Shown here: positions 24,115 through 36,238 of the stretch, piece after piece
How the letters are laid out: the number at the start of each line of letters is the position of its first letter
Position numbering within the stretch: position 1 is the first letter of the stretch
From: Kitagawia praeruptora
Taxonomy: Eukaryota > Streptophyta > Magnoliopsida > Apiales > Apiaceae
Reading direction: 5' to 3'
Assembly (NCBI GenBank): GCA_037693485.1
Contig: CM075347.1
Coordinates: forward strand, 144,411,501 to 144,475,500
DNA: 64,000 nt
Position numbers and translations under genes: made by a program
Notes under the pieces: generated by a model
Database searches by the model: none
Told to the model about the DNA's origin: nothing
What the model saw: the letters and a program-made list of their open reading frames with translations, nothing else

Positions 24115-25403
24115 GTGTTGCTGGAAAGATGGCGGAGAGGAGGGCGGCCAGTGGCAGGGGTTCTAGTAGTGGTCGGGGCAATGCTAGTGGCCGTGGAAGT
24201 GGTGGTCGGGGAAGTGGCCATGGTGGTGGTCGGGGGGATAATAATGACAATGGTGATCGGGTGGACAACAATGATAGTGGTGATCGGAGGGTCAACGATG
24301 GCCATAGGGGCAGGCCAGAGAGTATTGGTACTGGTGGCGGAGAGGGTAGTGGTACTGGTGGTGGAGAGGGTAGTGGTACTGGTGGTGGAGAGGGTAGTGG
24401 TACTGGTGCTAGGGAAGGCGATAGTACTGAAGGTGGTAGGGAAGGTAGTAGTGAAGGTGGTAGGGAAGGTAGTAGTGAAGGTGCGAGGGGAGGTGCACGA
24501 AAAATACGTCGACGTCGTCTTAGAGATGAGGAGGATGAAAATTCCGAATGTCTTCTTTGGGACGATGATGGGAGGCAGATTCATTCAGTTGGGGTGGATG
24601 CTGATCCTCGCAAACATAGGACACTGGGCTATTCTCCTGGAGGATTTGGTACATACCCTTCTACCCCGACGGTTGTTCGGATTGTGGGTAACCTGTAAGT
24701 TATCACTGTTCTGCACAATGTTTTATTTTTGTATAGTTTTGGGTATTTAGTCACTGCATTTTTACTTTTAGATTGCGTGGCTATCTATTTATGAACTTAA
24801 CCTGTTCCGACCCTCATTAATATATTATCATTAGATTGCGTATATGTTTGTAAGATAGGTAAATGTAACAAGTCAAGAAAGAAAGACATTGATATGATCT
24901 TTGCCACTGTCAACCATCTTAAATTGTAACGAATTTCCGAAATTCAAAAATTCAGAAATCAAGGTCTATTCATCTATTTCTTCACTGCTTCAATTGCCAT
25001 TCATTGTTTGCTTTATACTTGTATCTCTGTTTTTTACCCTTAAATTGTAACCAAGTAAAATAATAAAAAGATAAAATGTAAGTTCTGAAAAACAATTCAG
25101 ATCATATCGATAAAATGTAATACGCATCAAGTCCAATTAGTTGAATTGTTTTCTCATTTTATTAATTAGATACCGTAGTATAAGTATGTCTATAAAATTT
25201 CCTTGTATTTTCTGTGCCTCCTGCCATATGTCAACATTTATAATTTAATTATATATGTGACACATTTCAGGATAGATTGTCCGAAGGCGTTGCGAAATTT
25301 ACTGGCAATTGTCCTCATGTTTTGGCCAGATGGTTGTGCTGGAATCAAAGAAATTGATTGGAAATCCCCGGGGTTCTGGGATAAGTGTATAAATGAGTTA
25401 TTG
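24115..25403 (+). pseudogene. Gly/Ser/Arg-rich transposon-type gene, partial
   Basis: An acceptor-like TTTAG precedes 24115, and ATGGCGGAGAGG at 24129 is the likely start. The protein opens with Gly/Arg/Ser repeats (SGRG, GGRG), then near-identical GTGGGEGS repeats, then a basic patch and an acidic stretch (RRRRLRDEEDENSE) leading to YSPGGFGTYPSTPTVVRIVG. A donor at 24697 and an acceptor at 25270 join it to an exon that includes EIDWKSPGFWDKCINELL and ends at a GTATGC donor at about 25404. A TA microsatellite follows and no further exon was found. I do not recognise a domain. By position it may be the second gene of CACTA-1, but that is inference. Confidence 0.5.
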
Positions 25404-25418
25404 GTATGCCTTACATCT

Positions 25419-25419
25419 T

Positions 25420-25487
<68 letters not shown>
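25419..25487. repeat. (TA)n microsatellite
   Basis: About 34 uninterrupted TA units; a second shorter run lies at 25568-25592. Confidence 0.97.
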
Positions 25488-25490
<3 letters not shown>

Positions 25491-25562
25491 TAGGGATCTA
25501 GAGAAAACCCCTTTAAAAGGAGAACTTAGAAAACTAAATTAAAATATAGCACATATGGTATT

Positions 25563-25593
<31 letters not shown>

Positions 25594-25810
25594 ATAAACA
25601 AACCCTAAGTGTACGTAATAATAAAATTTTAAGTACTAAAATAAAAAAATCACTACAAAATAATTTGACTCGACAGTTACCTGACTCGTTTCGATTCGAT
25701 TGGATTTTACCGAACCCGAAATTTGAATTTAGATTTGAATTTGAATTAATTTTTTAAAATCCGATAGAATGTGAATTTGATATGGATCTTAATTCGGATT
25801 TAAATACTTG
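25488..25810. other. Unassigned AT-rich stretch with a possible CACTA terminus
   Basis: CACTACAAAATAATTTGACT at 25651 resembles a CACTA end and could be the start of CACTA-C, whose TNP2 gene begins at 44811. GACTCG and TTCGATTCG-type words follow, but no clear subterminal cluster. Weak evidence. Confidence 0.3.
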
Positions 25811-26430
25811 TGTGACGCCCCCAAATCCGGGGTCAGGATTTGGTGCCACAACCAATATAATTAAGCATGACTTAATCATACAGACGACCCCTCAACAAGG
25901 ATCGATCTCAGGTTATAGTATGAAACCAAAAACTAAATTACAACATCTACTAACCACTATACCTTCTTATCTGAAGCGCGGTCCATGCTGACTCCGTAAT
26001 CTATTCTCTAGAGAACACCTCAGCACTCAATCGAATTTTCATTCGTAGGTAGTCAATCCATAACTCTAACTGAAAGAGGAAGGATAAATAAAGCAAGAAT
26101 GAGTCGACAACGCTCAGCAAGTGTATAGTGAAGTAACAACTTCTAAATAAACTGAAAACTGACAATAAACATAAAACTGGCTTCCAACAGATAATAAACC
26201 AATTTCATTTCACAGACTTATAAATAAGGCATTTTTTAAAAATTGATTGGAGGTTTTACACAACAACAGAAATACGGGTGTTCAGCCCATAAAGTCCCCA
26301 TACCAGACACAAAGTCCCTCTGGTCATCAATTCCTTTCATTAGGATAGCTTGGGTTCTCAAGAGGCAACACATTGGCCTATAAAGGTGTCGAACTGGACA
26401 TACCAGAACTACACAAATAATACACCTCAA
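25811..26430 (+). repeat. Possible LTR fragment (gypsy type)
   Basis: TGTGACGCCCCCAAATCCGG at 25811 is the kind of start seen in plant chromovirus LTRs. I could not find the other end, a target duplication or a primer-binding site, so the extent is a guess. Confidence 0.35.
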
Positions 26431-27061
26431 AAACTGACTGAACCGACATTAAATTTTAACTAAATTCATTAAAAGTTTAATAAAGAAAACTAAGTTACGT
26501 ATAAGTTGTGAATTATTACAAAATTATGAAAGCAGTAGATTTAATAATTATATTTTAATTTCAAGAAATTAAAATAAACTGATAATATTTACAAAAATAA
26601 AAATAGAAAGTAACATTCAAAAAAAAAGATAGTAAATGATTGTACTGTATAGAGCTGAAAACACACGAGCGGCAAAAAAAAGAAAACACGAGCGCCAAAA
26701 TGAAAAATTAGAATTGGGGGAAAGTATACTTCTTTAGGGTTCACTCATTCTATCAAAACACGAGCCTCTCTTTAATACTTCACTTCTCAGCCGCTCTCAA
26801 TATGAAAAACCAAACTCAGCCGCTCTCAAAATTATTGGCAGTTTAGGGTTCTCTCGCCTCTCTCATAAGAAGTTTAGGGTTCAATTAGGGTTCGAGCTGG
26901 TCAATCGAAGCTTGGTTCTACGATTTCAATTAGGGTTCGACCTTTGTTCAATTAAGGTATAAATCTTTCTTTATATGCTTCGATTTATGTATACTCTGTG
27001 TTGCATGCTTCGATTTATACTTTTTGTTGCATGTTTCGATTTATGCCTCTCTCTTGATGTA

Positions 27062-27115
<54 letters not shown>

Positions 27116-27287
27116 TCTCCCTCTTTCTGTCTCTCTCTTTGTGTCTCTTTGTCTCTCTCTTTGTGTCTCTCTTTCCATCTCTCTGTCTCATTCTCCATCT
27201 CTCTAGCCCTCAGTCTCTGTTTTTTCTTGATTATTGTATATATGCCTTTTATGTGGATGTTTATTTATGTATTGTTGTTGAAATAAT
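26431..27287 (+). other. Promoter or 5' UTR-like stretch of CACTA-C
   Basis: AT-rich to 26640, then several TTTAGGGTTC and AATTAGGGTTCGA repeats and a CT microsatellite at 27068-27116. It looks like the transcribed leader of a plant gene. Athila Z was inserted at its right end (target ATAAT, 27283-27287), so it continues at 44336. Confidence 0.45.
27068..27116. repeat. (CT)n microsatellite
   Basis: About 24 CT units, followed by a degenerate CT-rich tail to about 27205. Confidence 0.95.
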
Positions 27288-28898
27288 TGTTTGCACTAAA
27301 TCACGCAAGCGTACGTGGTCACAAGTAATATAGATATAAGTCGAGTTCGTTCACTACTAAGACAAATAACAAGATTTGGTTTTAATTAACTAAGGAATTA
27401 AATTAACAAACTAAGAATTAACTAACATGAATTTAAATCAAATTACTTCTGCAAGAGAAAACATGGGATCCTAACTTCATTAAATACTTCGCTTAGATCT
27501 GACGCCTTTAATCACTATATGCAATGGTTATGATATCTGATCGGACAACACGAAACAAGTACATGCTACTTCTAAGTATACGCATACCAAACTAAACATA
27601 CATCCACAAAAGAGATAGAAGATGAATAGACACCAATTATGCTTAGACCCTATATGTCTATAGAATTTGAAAACATAACGGTTGAAGATCAAGTTATCCA
27701 TAATGATCACATAGGGCAATATAAGTATTCTCATCTCATACTACGAATCATGTTGATAAACAATCATGAACCTATGCTAGCATGGCAAGTTCTAAATCTC
27801 AAGATCCACCTTCACTTCACAAGAGATTAACAGATTAGATGTTAGCTACGCATCTAAATTCATAAAGCACAACCATACGAGGATATCAGATATACATCAC
27901 ACACAGATCTGTAAAGCATCAAGATACTAAAGCTCCATAAATAAATCCGTTAGAATCCCACGATAACGATTAGTTCATAATTGGACCTCTCGTCATCATG
28001 GGATCTGATGAAACCATGATAAAAACAAAGTATAAAAAGATACAAATAAACCTAAGTAATTGATATGTAATGGTTTGTTTTTCAATTACAATGGTAGGAT
28101 GTGTTTATATAGGCTTTAGAAGTCTTGTCCACCAAGCAATTGCCTTTTTAGAGTTGGAATAGAAAATTGGCAATTTCCGTTCTTGAATGAGAATAGAATT
28201 GCAAATTCCATGTGTAGATCTGATTCTGGAATGTTCTAGCCGCCCAAAGCAATTACCATACTTATTAGAAGTAGAAATTATAGCAATTTCCTTGTCAAAG
28301 TTGAATTTCTGCAATTCGGCACATAATACGTTTCCTAAACTGATTCGGTTTTTAAGGAAAATTCGTAGCTGACTTTTCTTCAATATTTCTGGGCCGTTCC
28401 ATTTGTAATTGGACCTCTGGAGCACTTTAGAATGAAAGAGAATTCCGTTATCTTCGCGTGTACAGTAAGATCATCCAAAACAGACTTGTAGAACTCAAGA
28501 TATGGCCAAAACAGTGAATCAGGATTTTTAGGACAATTTCCGGAATTTCCAGAATACACTCGAGGCTGCATCCTGGAGTTCTGATGCCATGGCATGGAGC
28601 CAAATCTACCCAAGATTGTAGAAAATCTCCCAGGCTTCGCGTGAACTATAAGATCGCTGAAAACGGACTTCTAGAACTCCAGATATGGCCAAAACAGTGT
28701 AGACTGCGCAGCCTTCCCAAAAAATCCGAATTTTAATCAATTTAATCTCCAAAAACGATAGAAGCATCAACCTTAATCAACCTTCTTGCAAACATGCACA
28801 CTACACAAAAAACATCAAAACTACAACAAACTTGAGTCCAAGACAATCAATTTAAGCCGATATGGAACGTTCCAAGTGGATATGAAATCCACTTATCA
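27288..28898 (-). repeat. 3' LTR of Athila Z
   Basis: On the minus strand it starts TGATAAGTGGATTTCATATC and ends AGTGCAAACA. It matches the split 5' LTR closely but lacks about 68 bp near 27351, and it differs by a short indel near 28550. The polypurine tract follows at 28899. Confidence 0.93.
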
Positions 28899-28913
28899 CA
28901 CCCCCAAACTTAA
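28899..28913 (-). other. Polypurine tract of Athila Z
   Basis: On the minus strand TTTAAGTTTGGGGGTG lies against the 3' LTR. The same tract flanks the LTR of Athila X at 47240. Confidence 0.85.
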
Positions 28914-29309
28914 ACCGATGTTTGTCCTCAAGCATAAACAATTACAACTAACTAACTAACTAGTACCACTTCCGTAGGTGATCACGGTTGCATTTGGCAT
29001 ATGAAACAAGCCCTTTAAACCCCTAGGCAGCCCTAGTGGACGAGTGAGGTCTCGTGTGGGCCTATAGCGAATGTACCCACAAAATCCATTTAACCTAATG
29101 CAATGCAATGCATGAATGCAACTAAATGAAAATGCAATTAATCTAGTACTAATATCCTACCATACCTTCAAATTCTCTCATGCCATATCAACTTAAAAAT
29201 CAAAGCAAATACGCAATATCTTGGTGTCGAAAGTGCAACTATTCACATAGTCTACTCAATGAACATGCATAAGTTCTCACAAGTCCATGTCAAGTGTAAG
29301 AATAAGTTA

Positions 29310-29612
29310 CTCCCTCCGTCCCAAGTGTTTGTTTACGTTTACTTTTAGCACGGAGACCAAGATATTCAATTAAAATAAGTGAAGTTGTGGGTGTAATAGT
29401 GATTTTATGGTTAAAATAAGTGAAGTAGTGGGTGTAATAGTGATTTTTTTGTTAAAATAAGTGAAGTAGTGGGTGTAATAGTGTAAAGTATTGTTAAAAT
29501 AAGTGAAGTAGTGGGTGTAATAGTGTTAAAACTTACTATTTTAGGAAATGTAAAGAATTGGTTGGGACATCCCAAAAAGGAAAGTGTAAACAATTGGATG
29601 GGACAAAGGGAG
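29310..29612. mobile_element. Stowaway-like MITE
   Basis: Ends are CTCCCTCCGTCCCA and TGGGACAAAGGGAG, flanked by the dinucleotide TA on both sides (29308-29309, 29613-29614), as in Tc1/mariner-type Stowaway MITEs. Inside are four copies of an approximately 41-bp unit containing AAAATAAGTGAAGTAGTGGG (29371-29530). 303 bp, no coding frame. Confidence 0.8.
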
Positions 29613-31629
29613 TAGTAAACATGCTAAGCCTACAAGAGTACATCTTTGAGACAACACTCGGGATCTCAACAAGCAAACACTCACAATCCACTCATAAAAG
29701 AATATTCACTCAAGAACAAGGGTAAGTGTATCACTCAATTCCAACAAAATCATAAGCACGCTTGACATTTGGTATCAATCTAACTCTTAACACAACATAC
29801 ATCAATGACGATAATCAAAAGGTCTTTATTTTGGTTGTAACGGGGCTAGGGACAAGGTATGTCAAATAAGCCAAATCAGGTGAAGTGTCAAAAGCTAGTA
29901 AGTACCATAATAAATCATACACAACACCCTATTTTCCCCCCACATAATTTTTACTAAAACAAACACTCGACTAGTCGACTGAAATAGGATCACAACAAAC
30001 ACAAACATGCTCTCATAATATATATTTTTTTCTTTTTTTTTTTCCTTTTTTTTTCTTTTTTTTTCTTTTTTAATTTTTTCCTTTCAAGAGCTAGATAAAA
30101 CAATAATATAAACAATAACAATGATCCCATGAATTTATTACATATGCCGACTATCAAGTAAACAAACCCAATTTCAATATTTTCCCCAAAATCAAGACCA
30201 AAAATAAACCCCTCCTTGCACACCTTATTACTCCCTTAAGCACTCTACTAGCCTTTGACAATGTGGGTTCAAATTAATGTAAGGCCAATACAATAAAAAG
30301 TCTAGGCAAGTAATGTGGTATGTCACCGAAAAAATAGGATTAAGCTCAACGGGTTAACTAATTGATCATGTAAATATGGTGTGGTAATATGGGAAAATAT
30401 GTGGTTATTCCTAAATGCCTTTATCATTTTAATCGTCAAATAACATCATGCATTTCAGGAAAGACCTCAAGCAACTGCTAGCAATGCAAACAATCCGTGG
30501 ACACTCAAGCAAACGAATAAATTGCAACAAATATGCAATATGGCTCAAAAACTCACTTGGTGGAAAAACTTATTCAATCCCAAGTAAAAATTTCTCTAAC
30601 GCACCGACTTGTATTCAAAGCATGCAAACTAAATCATCTTGCACATATTCATGTCCTTCTAATCACTTACAACATTCAATAAGTCTACTAGCTTCAACTT
30701 ACTAGTGTATGTGTGTGCACAAGAACAAAGCATATCACTTCTCAATCAAAAGCGTCAAAAACACAAAATTCCTATCAAGCATGGGTGCAAATGCAAATTA
30801 TTATGAACTCACATGATATACAAACAATAAAAACAGAATGTCCTATATGAAACAAACGTAGATAATACGAACATATATGCATAATTTACTACTACTAATA
30901 TGCAAAGCATGAAATCCTAAATGAACAAATAATACAACAACAACTATTAATCCCTCAAACCACCCCCAAACTTAAAATATTCAATGTCCTCATTGAATGG
31001 AAGTAAATATGAGAGATAGCAGAAAACATACCTAACCATCTGAGTCCTCATCCTCCTCGAATGAATCTGGCGGAGGATACTACGTACGAGCTCCATAGAC
31101 TGGACACCTTGCCTGAATACTACAAAATCCCCAATTGACAAGAACACAAATTCGTAATAAAAATAAGATTAGAGAAAAAGATTTACCCAATACGAATCGA
31201 AGAGGTGAACTTGCAATTAATTCCTCTTTAGAATTGAATTTTTAGAGATTTAAATAAATAAAAGAGGAAATGGATTTGTATGTATAGGTGGGTATATATA
31301 TAAGATGATGGATAGATGAGAAAAGAAAAAAATTTTGAGAAGATATGAAATTTGATGAATGATAGAAATAGGATTTAGGGAAAAAATAAATAAATAAATA
31401 ATAATAATAAAAATAATAATAAAAAAAATGAATTAGAATAAAAATAGGTTTAGAATTTTGAAGAAAAGATGGGAGGTTTTGGAATTGAAATAGGAAAAGA
31501 ATAAGGTATAGGATGATTAAATAAGAGTATAAATAGAATGGGGGTTGAACAATTTTTTTTTTTTTAAAGACAACAGCTGCAAATAATATCAGATGGAAGC
31601 AACCTGCTCAAAAAAAGAAAAAAACTCGG

Positions 31630-31830
31630 GTGGACTGCTATTGGTGCAACCTGCGCGCAAACAGAAACAAGTTGCTCCATGATCAGACACGCTAGCACAG
31701 GCTGCGCATCAGGCATGCAATCTGCGTTAAGGACAGTAACGCAGGCGCAGCCTGCGTTACAGACATGCAACCTGCCCGATAAACAGAAACGCAGGTGCAG
31801 CCTGCGTTACAGAGCTGCAACCTGCCCAAA
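31630..31830. repeat. Short GC-rich repeats (CAGCCTGCG family) in Athila Z
   Basis: Imperfect copies of a word like GCAGCCTGCGTTACAGA and ATGCAACCTGCC recur about four times, standing out against AT-rich surroundings. Related words (GCGCAGCCAGCG) occur in the X and Y LTRs. Confidence 0.7.
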
Positions 31831-31879
31831 ACTTCGATTTTTTTTTTTTGAAAAAACAATAAAATTTTTTTTCTTCCTA

Positions 31880-31908
31880 CACTAATGCGTGGGTTGCCTC
31901 CCACGGAG
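31880..31908 (-). other. Conserved hairpin after the Gag-Pro stop (Athila Z)
   Basis: On the minus strand GTGGGAGGCAACCCAC can form a 5-bp stem with a 6-base loop shortly after the stop codon. The same word, slightly changed, follows the stop in Athila Y (51087-51104). Confidence 0.6.
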
Positions 31909-31948
31909 CGCTCCATTAACGTCATTAGCTTGACGTTACTTTATCAAC

Positions 31949-34660
31949 TCATGGTGGTTTCAAAAGAATAACTGACCCGTTCTCAACAGAAAGACCATTC
32001 ATACGAACGTTGACATCTTGGTTGCTTGCTTTCCAGAAAACTCTTCCATCAGACTTCAACCTGATTTTACTACCCAACGGCCAAATCTTCTTCTTTTTCT
32101 TCTTCACACCTTTAAAGTGCTTCTCTGACTCAATCGGCTGAACAAAAATTTCTTCTTCCTTATCATCGGTTTTCCACCTTTGCAACACGTTATCATGCCC
32201 CTCTTCAAAAATCACTAGCTCATTATTCAAAAGGACATACCTCAAATGTGGTGGAAGTTTCCCAAGCTTTACTTTCGAAAGATCTCGAACTGAAGAACTG
32301 TCAATGAAATCACTGATAGGATGCTTTAGCACACGCATATCCGATTTTTCGCTCAATAACTGATCAAACTTCTTTCTCTGACCCGTATCAACAATTTCCA
32401 CACTGCAACACTCTTCATCCTCTGTCAGAAATTTCATGACCTTGAACACATTAAAGGTGACATTCTGATCTTGCACCTTCATTGTAAGCTCTCCTTTTTG
32501 CACATCGATCAAAGTACGACCTGTAGCTAGAAAAGGCCTTCCCAAGATTATGGGAATCTTCTTGTCTTCTTCGAAATCCAAGATCACAAAATCGGCAGGA
32601 AAAATGAGCTTATCAACCTTCACCAAAACATCCTCCACTATACCCCTCGGATACGTGATCGACCTATTAGCCAACTGCAAGGAGATGTTAGTTGGCTTTG
32701 GCTCCGGTAGACCAAGTTGCTTGAATATAGACAAGGGCATAAGATTAATGCTAGCTCCCAAATCACATAAACACTTGCTGAATGAAAGGTTGCCAATAGT
32801 GCATGGAATAGTGAAACTTCCTAGATCTTTCAATTTAGGTGGCAACTTCTGCTACAGAATGGCACTACATTCCTCCGTTAATGCCATTGTTTCAAATTCC
32901 TCCAACCTTCTCTTTCGTGACAAAATATCTTTCATGAACTTAGCATATCTCGACATCTGCTCCAATGCTTCAACAAAAGGAATATTAATGGACAGTTTCT
33001 TGAAGACATCCATAAATTTCTGAAACTGTTTCTCTTGACTTTTCTGCAAGTGTCCAGGATATGGCGGAGGTGGATAGATCTGATTATTCTTTAAATATTG
33101 CTCCGTAGTAGAATTTTCAATAGGTTTCTTGCCCTTCTCACCATCAAGCTGATCAGCCACTAAATCAGATTTCTCAATTACTGGCACTGCAGATTTTTCA
33201 ACCTACTGATTCTGAACATCTTCATCTTCTTCAGTTGCTGATTTAGGATCACTCGTGACTTTTCCAGATCTCAAAGTAACTGCATTGACCTGTTCTTTGC
33301 TTTCCCTTCTGCCTAGATTAGTCTCTGTATCACTGGGAAGAGTTCCTGGTTGCCTACTAAGTAAGGCACTTGCAATCTGTCCCAACAGGCTCTCCAAGAT
33401 CTTTTGAGAAGCTTGCAGGTTCTTCATCATCATCCTCAAATCATCCATCTCTGATTTTTCATTAGAAGATTGCCCCGCATGAGCCTAGGGCTGTTGCTGC
33501 TGAAATCCAGGAGGTTGATATGGTGCCCTTGGAGCATAAGACTGTTGATAGCCTTGATTGAATGGCTTTGCTTGTTGTCCTTGAAACTGCTGCTGATAAG
33601 GTTGTTGTGCACTTTGATTATTGCTCCAGCTAAAATTGGGATGATTCCGATTAATAGGATGATAAGTGGCTGGAACTGGTGTAGCAGGTCTTTGAAAATT
33701 ACTCACGAACTGTGCTGATTCAGGAGAGATAGCACACTGATTCATCTCATGTGCGCCCGTACATAACTCACAAACACTATCCACATGCTGAATTCCATAA
33801 TTTGCAAGAGAATCCACCTTCATAGTCAAAGCCTTCAACTGAGCTGCAATAGCTGAAGTTGTATCCACCTCAAACAAACCTGCTACCTTGCCTTGAGAAA
33901 GCCTCTGGGTTGGATTCTGATATTCATTAGCATCCATCGTCTCAATAAGTTCATAAGCTTCGTCATAGTTCTTAGCCCAAAGAGCTCCTCCTGATGCTGC
34001 ATCTAGCATAGGTCTAGATTGTGCTCCCAACCCATTGTACAAACTATTGATAACCATACAGTCAGGCATGCCATGATGTGGACACCTACGAAGCATCTCC
34101 TTGTATCGTTCCCAAGTCTCACACAAAGACTCTCCATAATGTTGTTAAAATTGAGTTAGCTGGTTCCTTATTACTGCAGTTTTCGCCATAGGGAAGAATT
34201 TAGTAAGAAACTTCTGAGCAAGATCCTCCCATGTAGCAATGGAACTAGGTGGTAGAGAGTGTAACCAGCCCTTAGCCTTATCCCTTAGAGAGAATGGGAA
34301 AAGCCTCAACTTGATAGCATCATCTGAAACACCATTGAATTTAAAAGTGTCACGGATCTCGATAAAGTCCCGAATATGCATGTTAGGATCCTCCGTAGGA
34401 GAACCCCCAAACTGAACCGAATTCTGTAGCATCTGAATAGTGCTCGGCTTGATTACGAAGTTATTAGCCGTGATGGCTGGCCTGATAATACTAGAGTGGA
34501 TATCATTGATCTTCGGCTGAGAATAATCCTTCAAAACCTTAGCTGTTGCTGCATCTGTCATCTCTACTTTAGTTTCAGATTCCTCTTTCTTATCCTCTAT
34601 ATTCTCTACAAGATCGTCTTCCGCCAGTTCTTGCTTCCGAGCTTGCGAACGTGTTCGCAT
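31949..34660 (-). pseudogene. Athila Gag-protease polyprotein, one frame with four nonsense codons
   Basis: From ATG 34660 to the TGA at 31949 everything is in one minus-strand frame of about 903 codons, with no frameshift and stops only at 34145, 33485, 33203 and 32852 (lowest base of each codon). The Athila Gag domain includes TEDPNMHIRDFIEI and FSLRDKAKGWLHSLP, then RYKEMLRRCPHHGMP and a Gln/Pro-rich region. The retropepsin domain has active site CDLGASINLMP (about 32745) and ends near ILGRPFLATGRTL. A Lys-rich tail follows and then the stop, with no RT. Each nonsense codon sits where Athila Y or related elements suggest Gln, consistent with C-to-T change. The product would build the particle and process itself. 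Confidence 0.9.
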
Positions 34661-34772
34661 ATAAACCTAAGTACCTGAACACCACGAAACAAACAAACTA
34701 AGTAAAAATCCGAGTCAGTGAACGCTAACGACCACTATTGACAAGCACATAAACTAAAAATAAAACATCGAT

Positions 34773-34792
34773 GATCCCCGGTAGCGGCGTCA
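34773..34792 (-). other. Primer-binding-like site of Athila Z
   Basis: The minus strand reads TGACGCCGCTACCGGGGAT beside the LTR. It resembles the Athila primer site TGGCGCCGTTGCCGGGGA with three changes. Confidence 0.7.
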
Positions 34793-34798
34793 AAAACT

Positions 34799-35397
34799 TT
34801 TTTGCACTAAATCACGCAAGCGTACGTGGTCACAAATAATACAGATATAAGTCGAGTTCATTCCCACAGAGATCTGGTTATGGTTTCAATTCAGTTCATG
34901 CACCTATGCAACAATGTATGGTTTTTATTCACTGCTAAGACAAATAACAAGATTTGGTTTTAATTAACTAAAATTAACTAAGGAATTAAATTAACAAACT
35001 AAGAATTAACTAACAAACAAGAATTTAAATCAAATTACTTCTGCAAGAGAAAACATGGGATCCTAACTTCATTAAATACTTCGCTTAGATCTGACGCCTT
35101 TAATCACTATATGCAATGGTTATGATATCTGATCAGACAACGCGAAACAAGTACACGCTACTTCTCAGTATACGCATACCAAACTAAACATACATCCACA
35201 AAAGAGATAGAAGATGAATAGACACCAATTATGCTTAGACCCAATATGTCTATAGAATTTGAAAACATAACGGTTGAAGATCAAGTTATCCATAATGATC
35301 ACATAGGGTAATATAAGTATTCTCATCTCATACTACGAATCATGTTTATAAACAATCATGAACCTATGCTAGCATGGCAAGTTCTAAATCTCAAGAT
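34799..35397 (-). repeat. 5' LTR of Athila Z, first part
   Basis: Matches 27288-27809 of the 3' LTR plus about 68 bp that the 3' copy lacks. Interrupted by CACTA-A after AAATCTCAAGAT. The terminal CA of the LTR has become AA here. Confidence 0.92.
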
Positions 35398-35710
35398 ATC
35401 ACTACGCCATAGATGGGCGTCCGCAATGCTTTTCTATTGTAACGCCCACTTTGTGTTACATTAGAGGTACCTTTTTTGACCTACTGCAACACTGTTGAGA
35501 TTGTGTTACATTACCTGTGAAGGAACTGTTGCAGTAGAACATGTACTGTTACAATAGATTTGTTGTGTTACAATAGCGATTAAGCGTTGCATTTGCAATT
35601 TTTTTAACATTTATAAATATAATAATTGATGAACATGTGGGTCCCACATAAGTGTTGCATTTTCAAGAAGTAGTGTTACATTTGTTGTAATCAGTGTTAC
35701 ATTTGAATGC

Positions 35711-36225
35711 TACAAGTGCCACGTGTGACAAATTGCCACGTGTCACGTGGGTCCCACTGCCACGTGTCACGTGGGCCCCACTGCCATGAGTCACGTGGGG
35801 GGCAAACACAACCACGCGTCAACAATGGGTCCCACTGCCAGGTGTCAGTGTGGGCCCACACTGCCACGTGTCAATTGGACAGGCTGCCACATGTCCCTTG
35901 TGGGTCCTATAACTGCCACGTGTCAGGTGTGGGTCCCACACTGCCACATGTCACTTGTGGGCCCCACATTGCCACGTGTCAGTGCGGGCCACAACTGCCA
36001 CGTGTCAGTGTGGGTCCCACAACTGCCACGTGTCAGTGTGGGTCCCACAACTGCCACGTGTCACTTATGGGTCCCACAATTACCACGTGTCAGGTGGGCC
36101 CCACAACTGCCACGTGTCACTTATGGGTCCCACAACTACCACGTGTCAGGTGGTCCCCCACACTGCCACGTGTCAGTTGGATATGGTGCCACTTGTCGCT
36201 TGGACAGACTGCCACGTGTCCAGCC
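35711..36225. repeat. 5' subterminal repeats of CACTA-A: GCCACGTGTCA array
   Basis: I count fourteen exact CCACGTGT words plus about six degenerate ones, spaced mostly 20-30 bp and separated by GTGGGTCCCAC-like words. The core CACGTG is the G-box; GCCACGTGTC is also a strong ABRE-type word. TGTTACATT and GTGTTGCA words lie nearer the terminus (35440-35700). Confidence 0.95.
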
Positions 36226-36238
36226 ATGTATAGTGTAA

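Larger units (their letters stand above)
28914..31870 (-). other. 3' non-coding region of Athila Z
   Basis: No gene recognised. It holds a Stowaway MITE (29310-29612), T-rich runs near 30020-30075, a TTTAAGTTTGGGGGTG copy near 30962-30977 and GC-rich short repeats at 31630-31830. A long untranslated 3' region is usual in Athila-type elements. Confidence 0.6.

Noticed and set aside
24108..24584. Minus-strand Thr/Pro/Ser-rich open frame
   Set aside because: It is the complement of the Gly-rich repeat codons of the plus-strand exon; no start context or splice pattern supports it.
26975..27333. Leu/Ser-rich open frames
   Set aside because: Translation of a CT microsatellite in several frames. 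The frames at 55467-55699 are the same artefact.
28105..28613. Open frames repeated almost identically at 43573-44207
   Set aside because: Both lie in the two LTR copies of Athila Z; non-coding LTR sequence that happens to be open.
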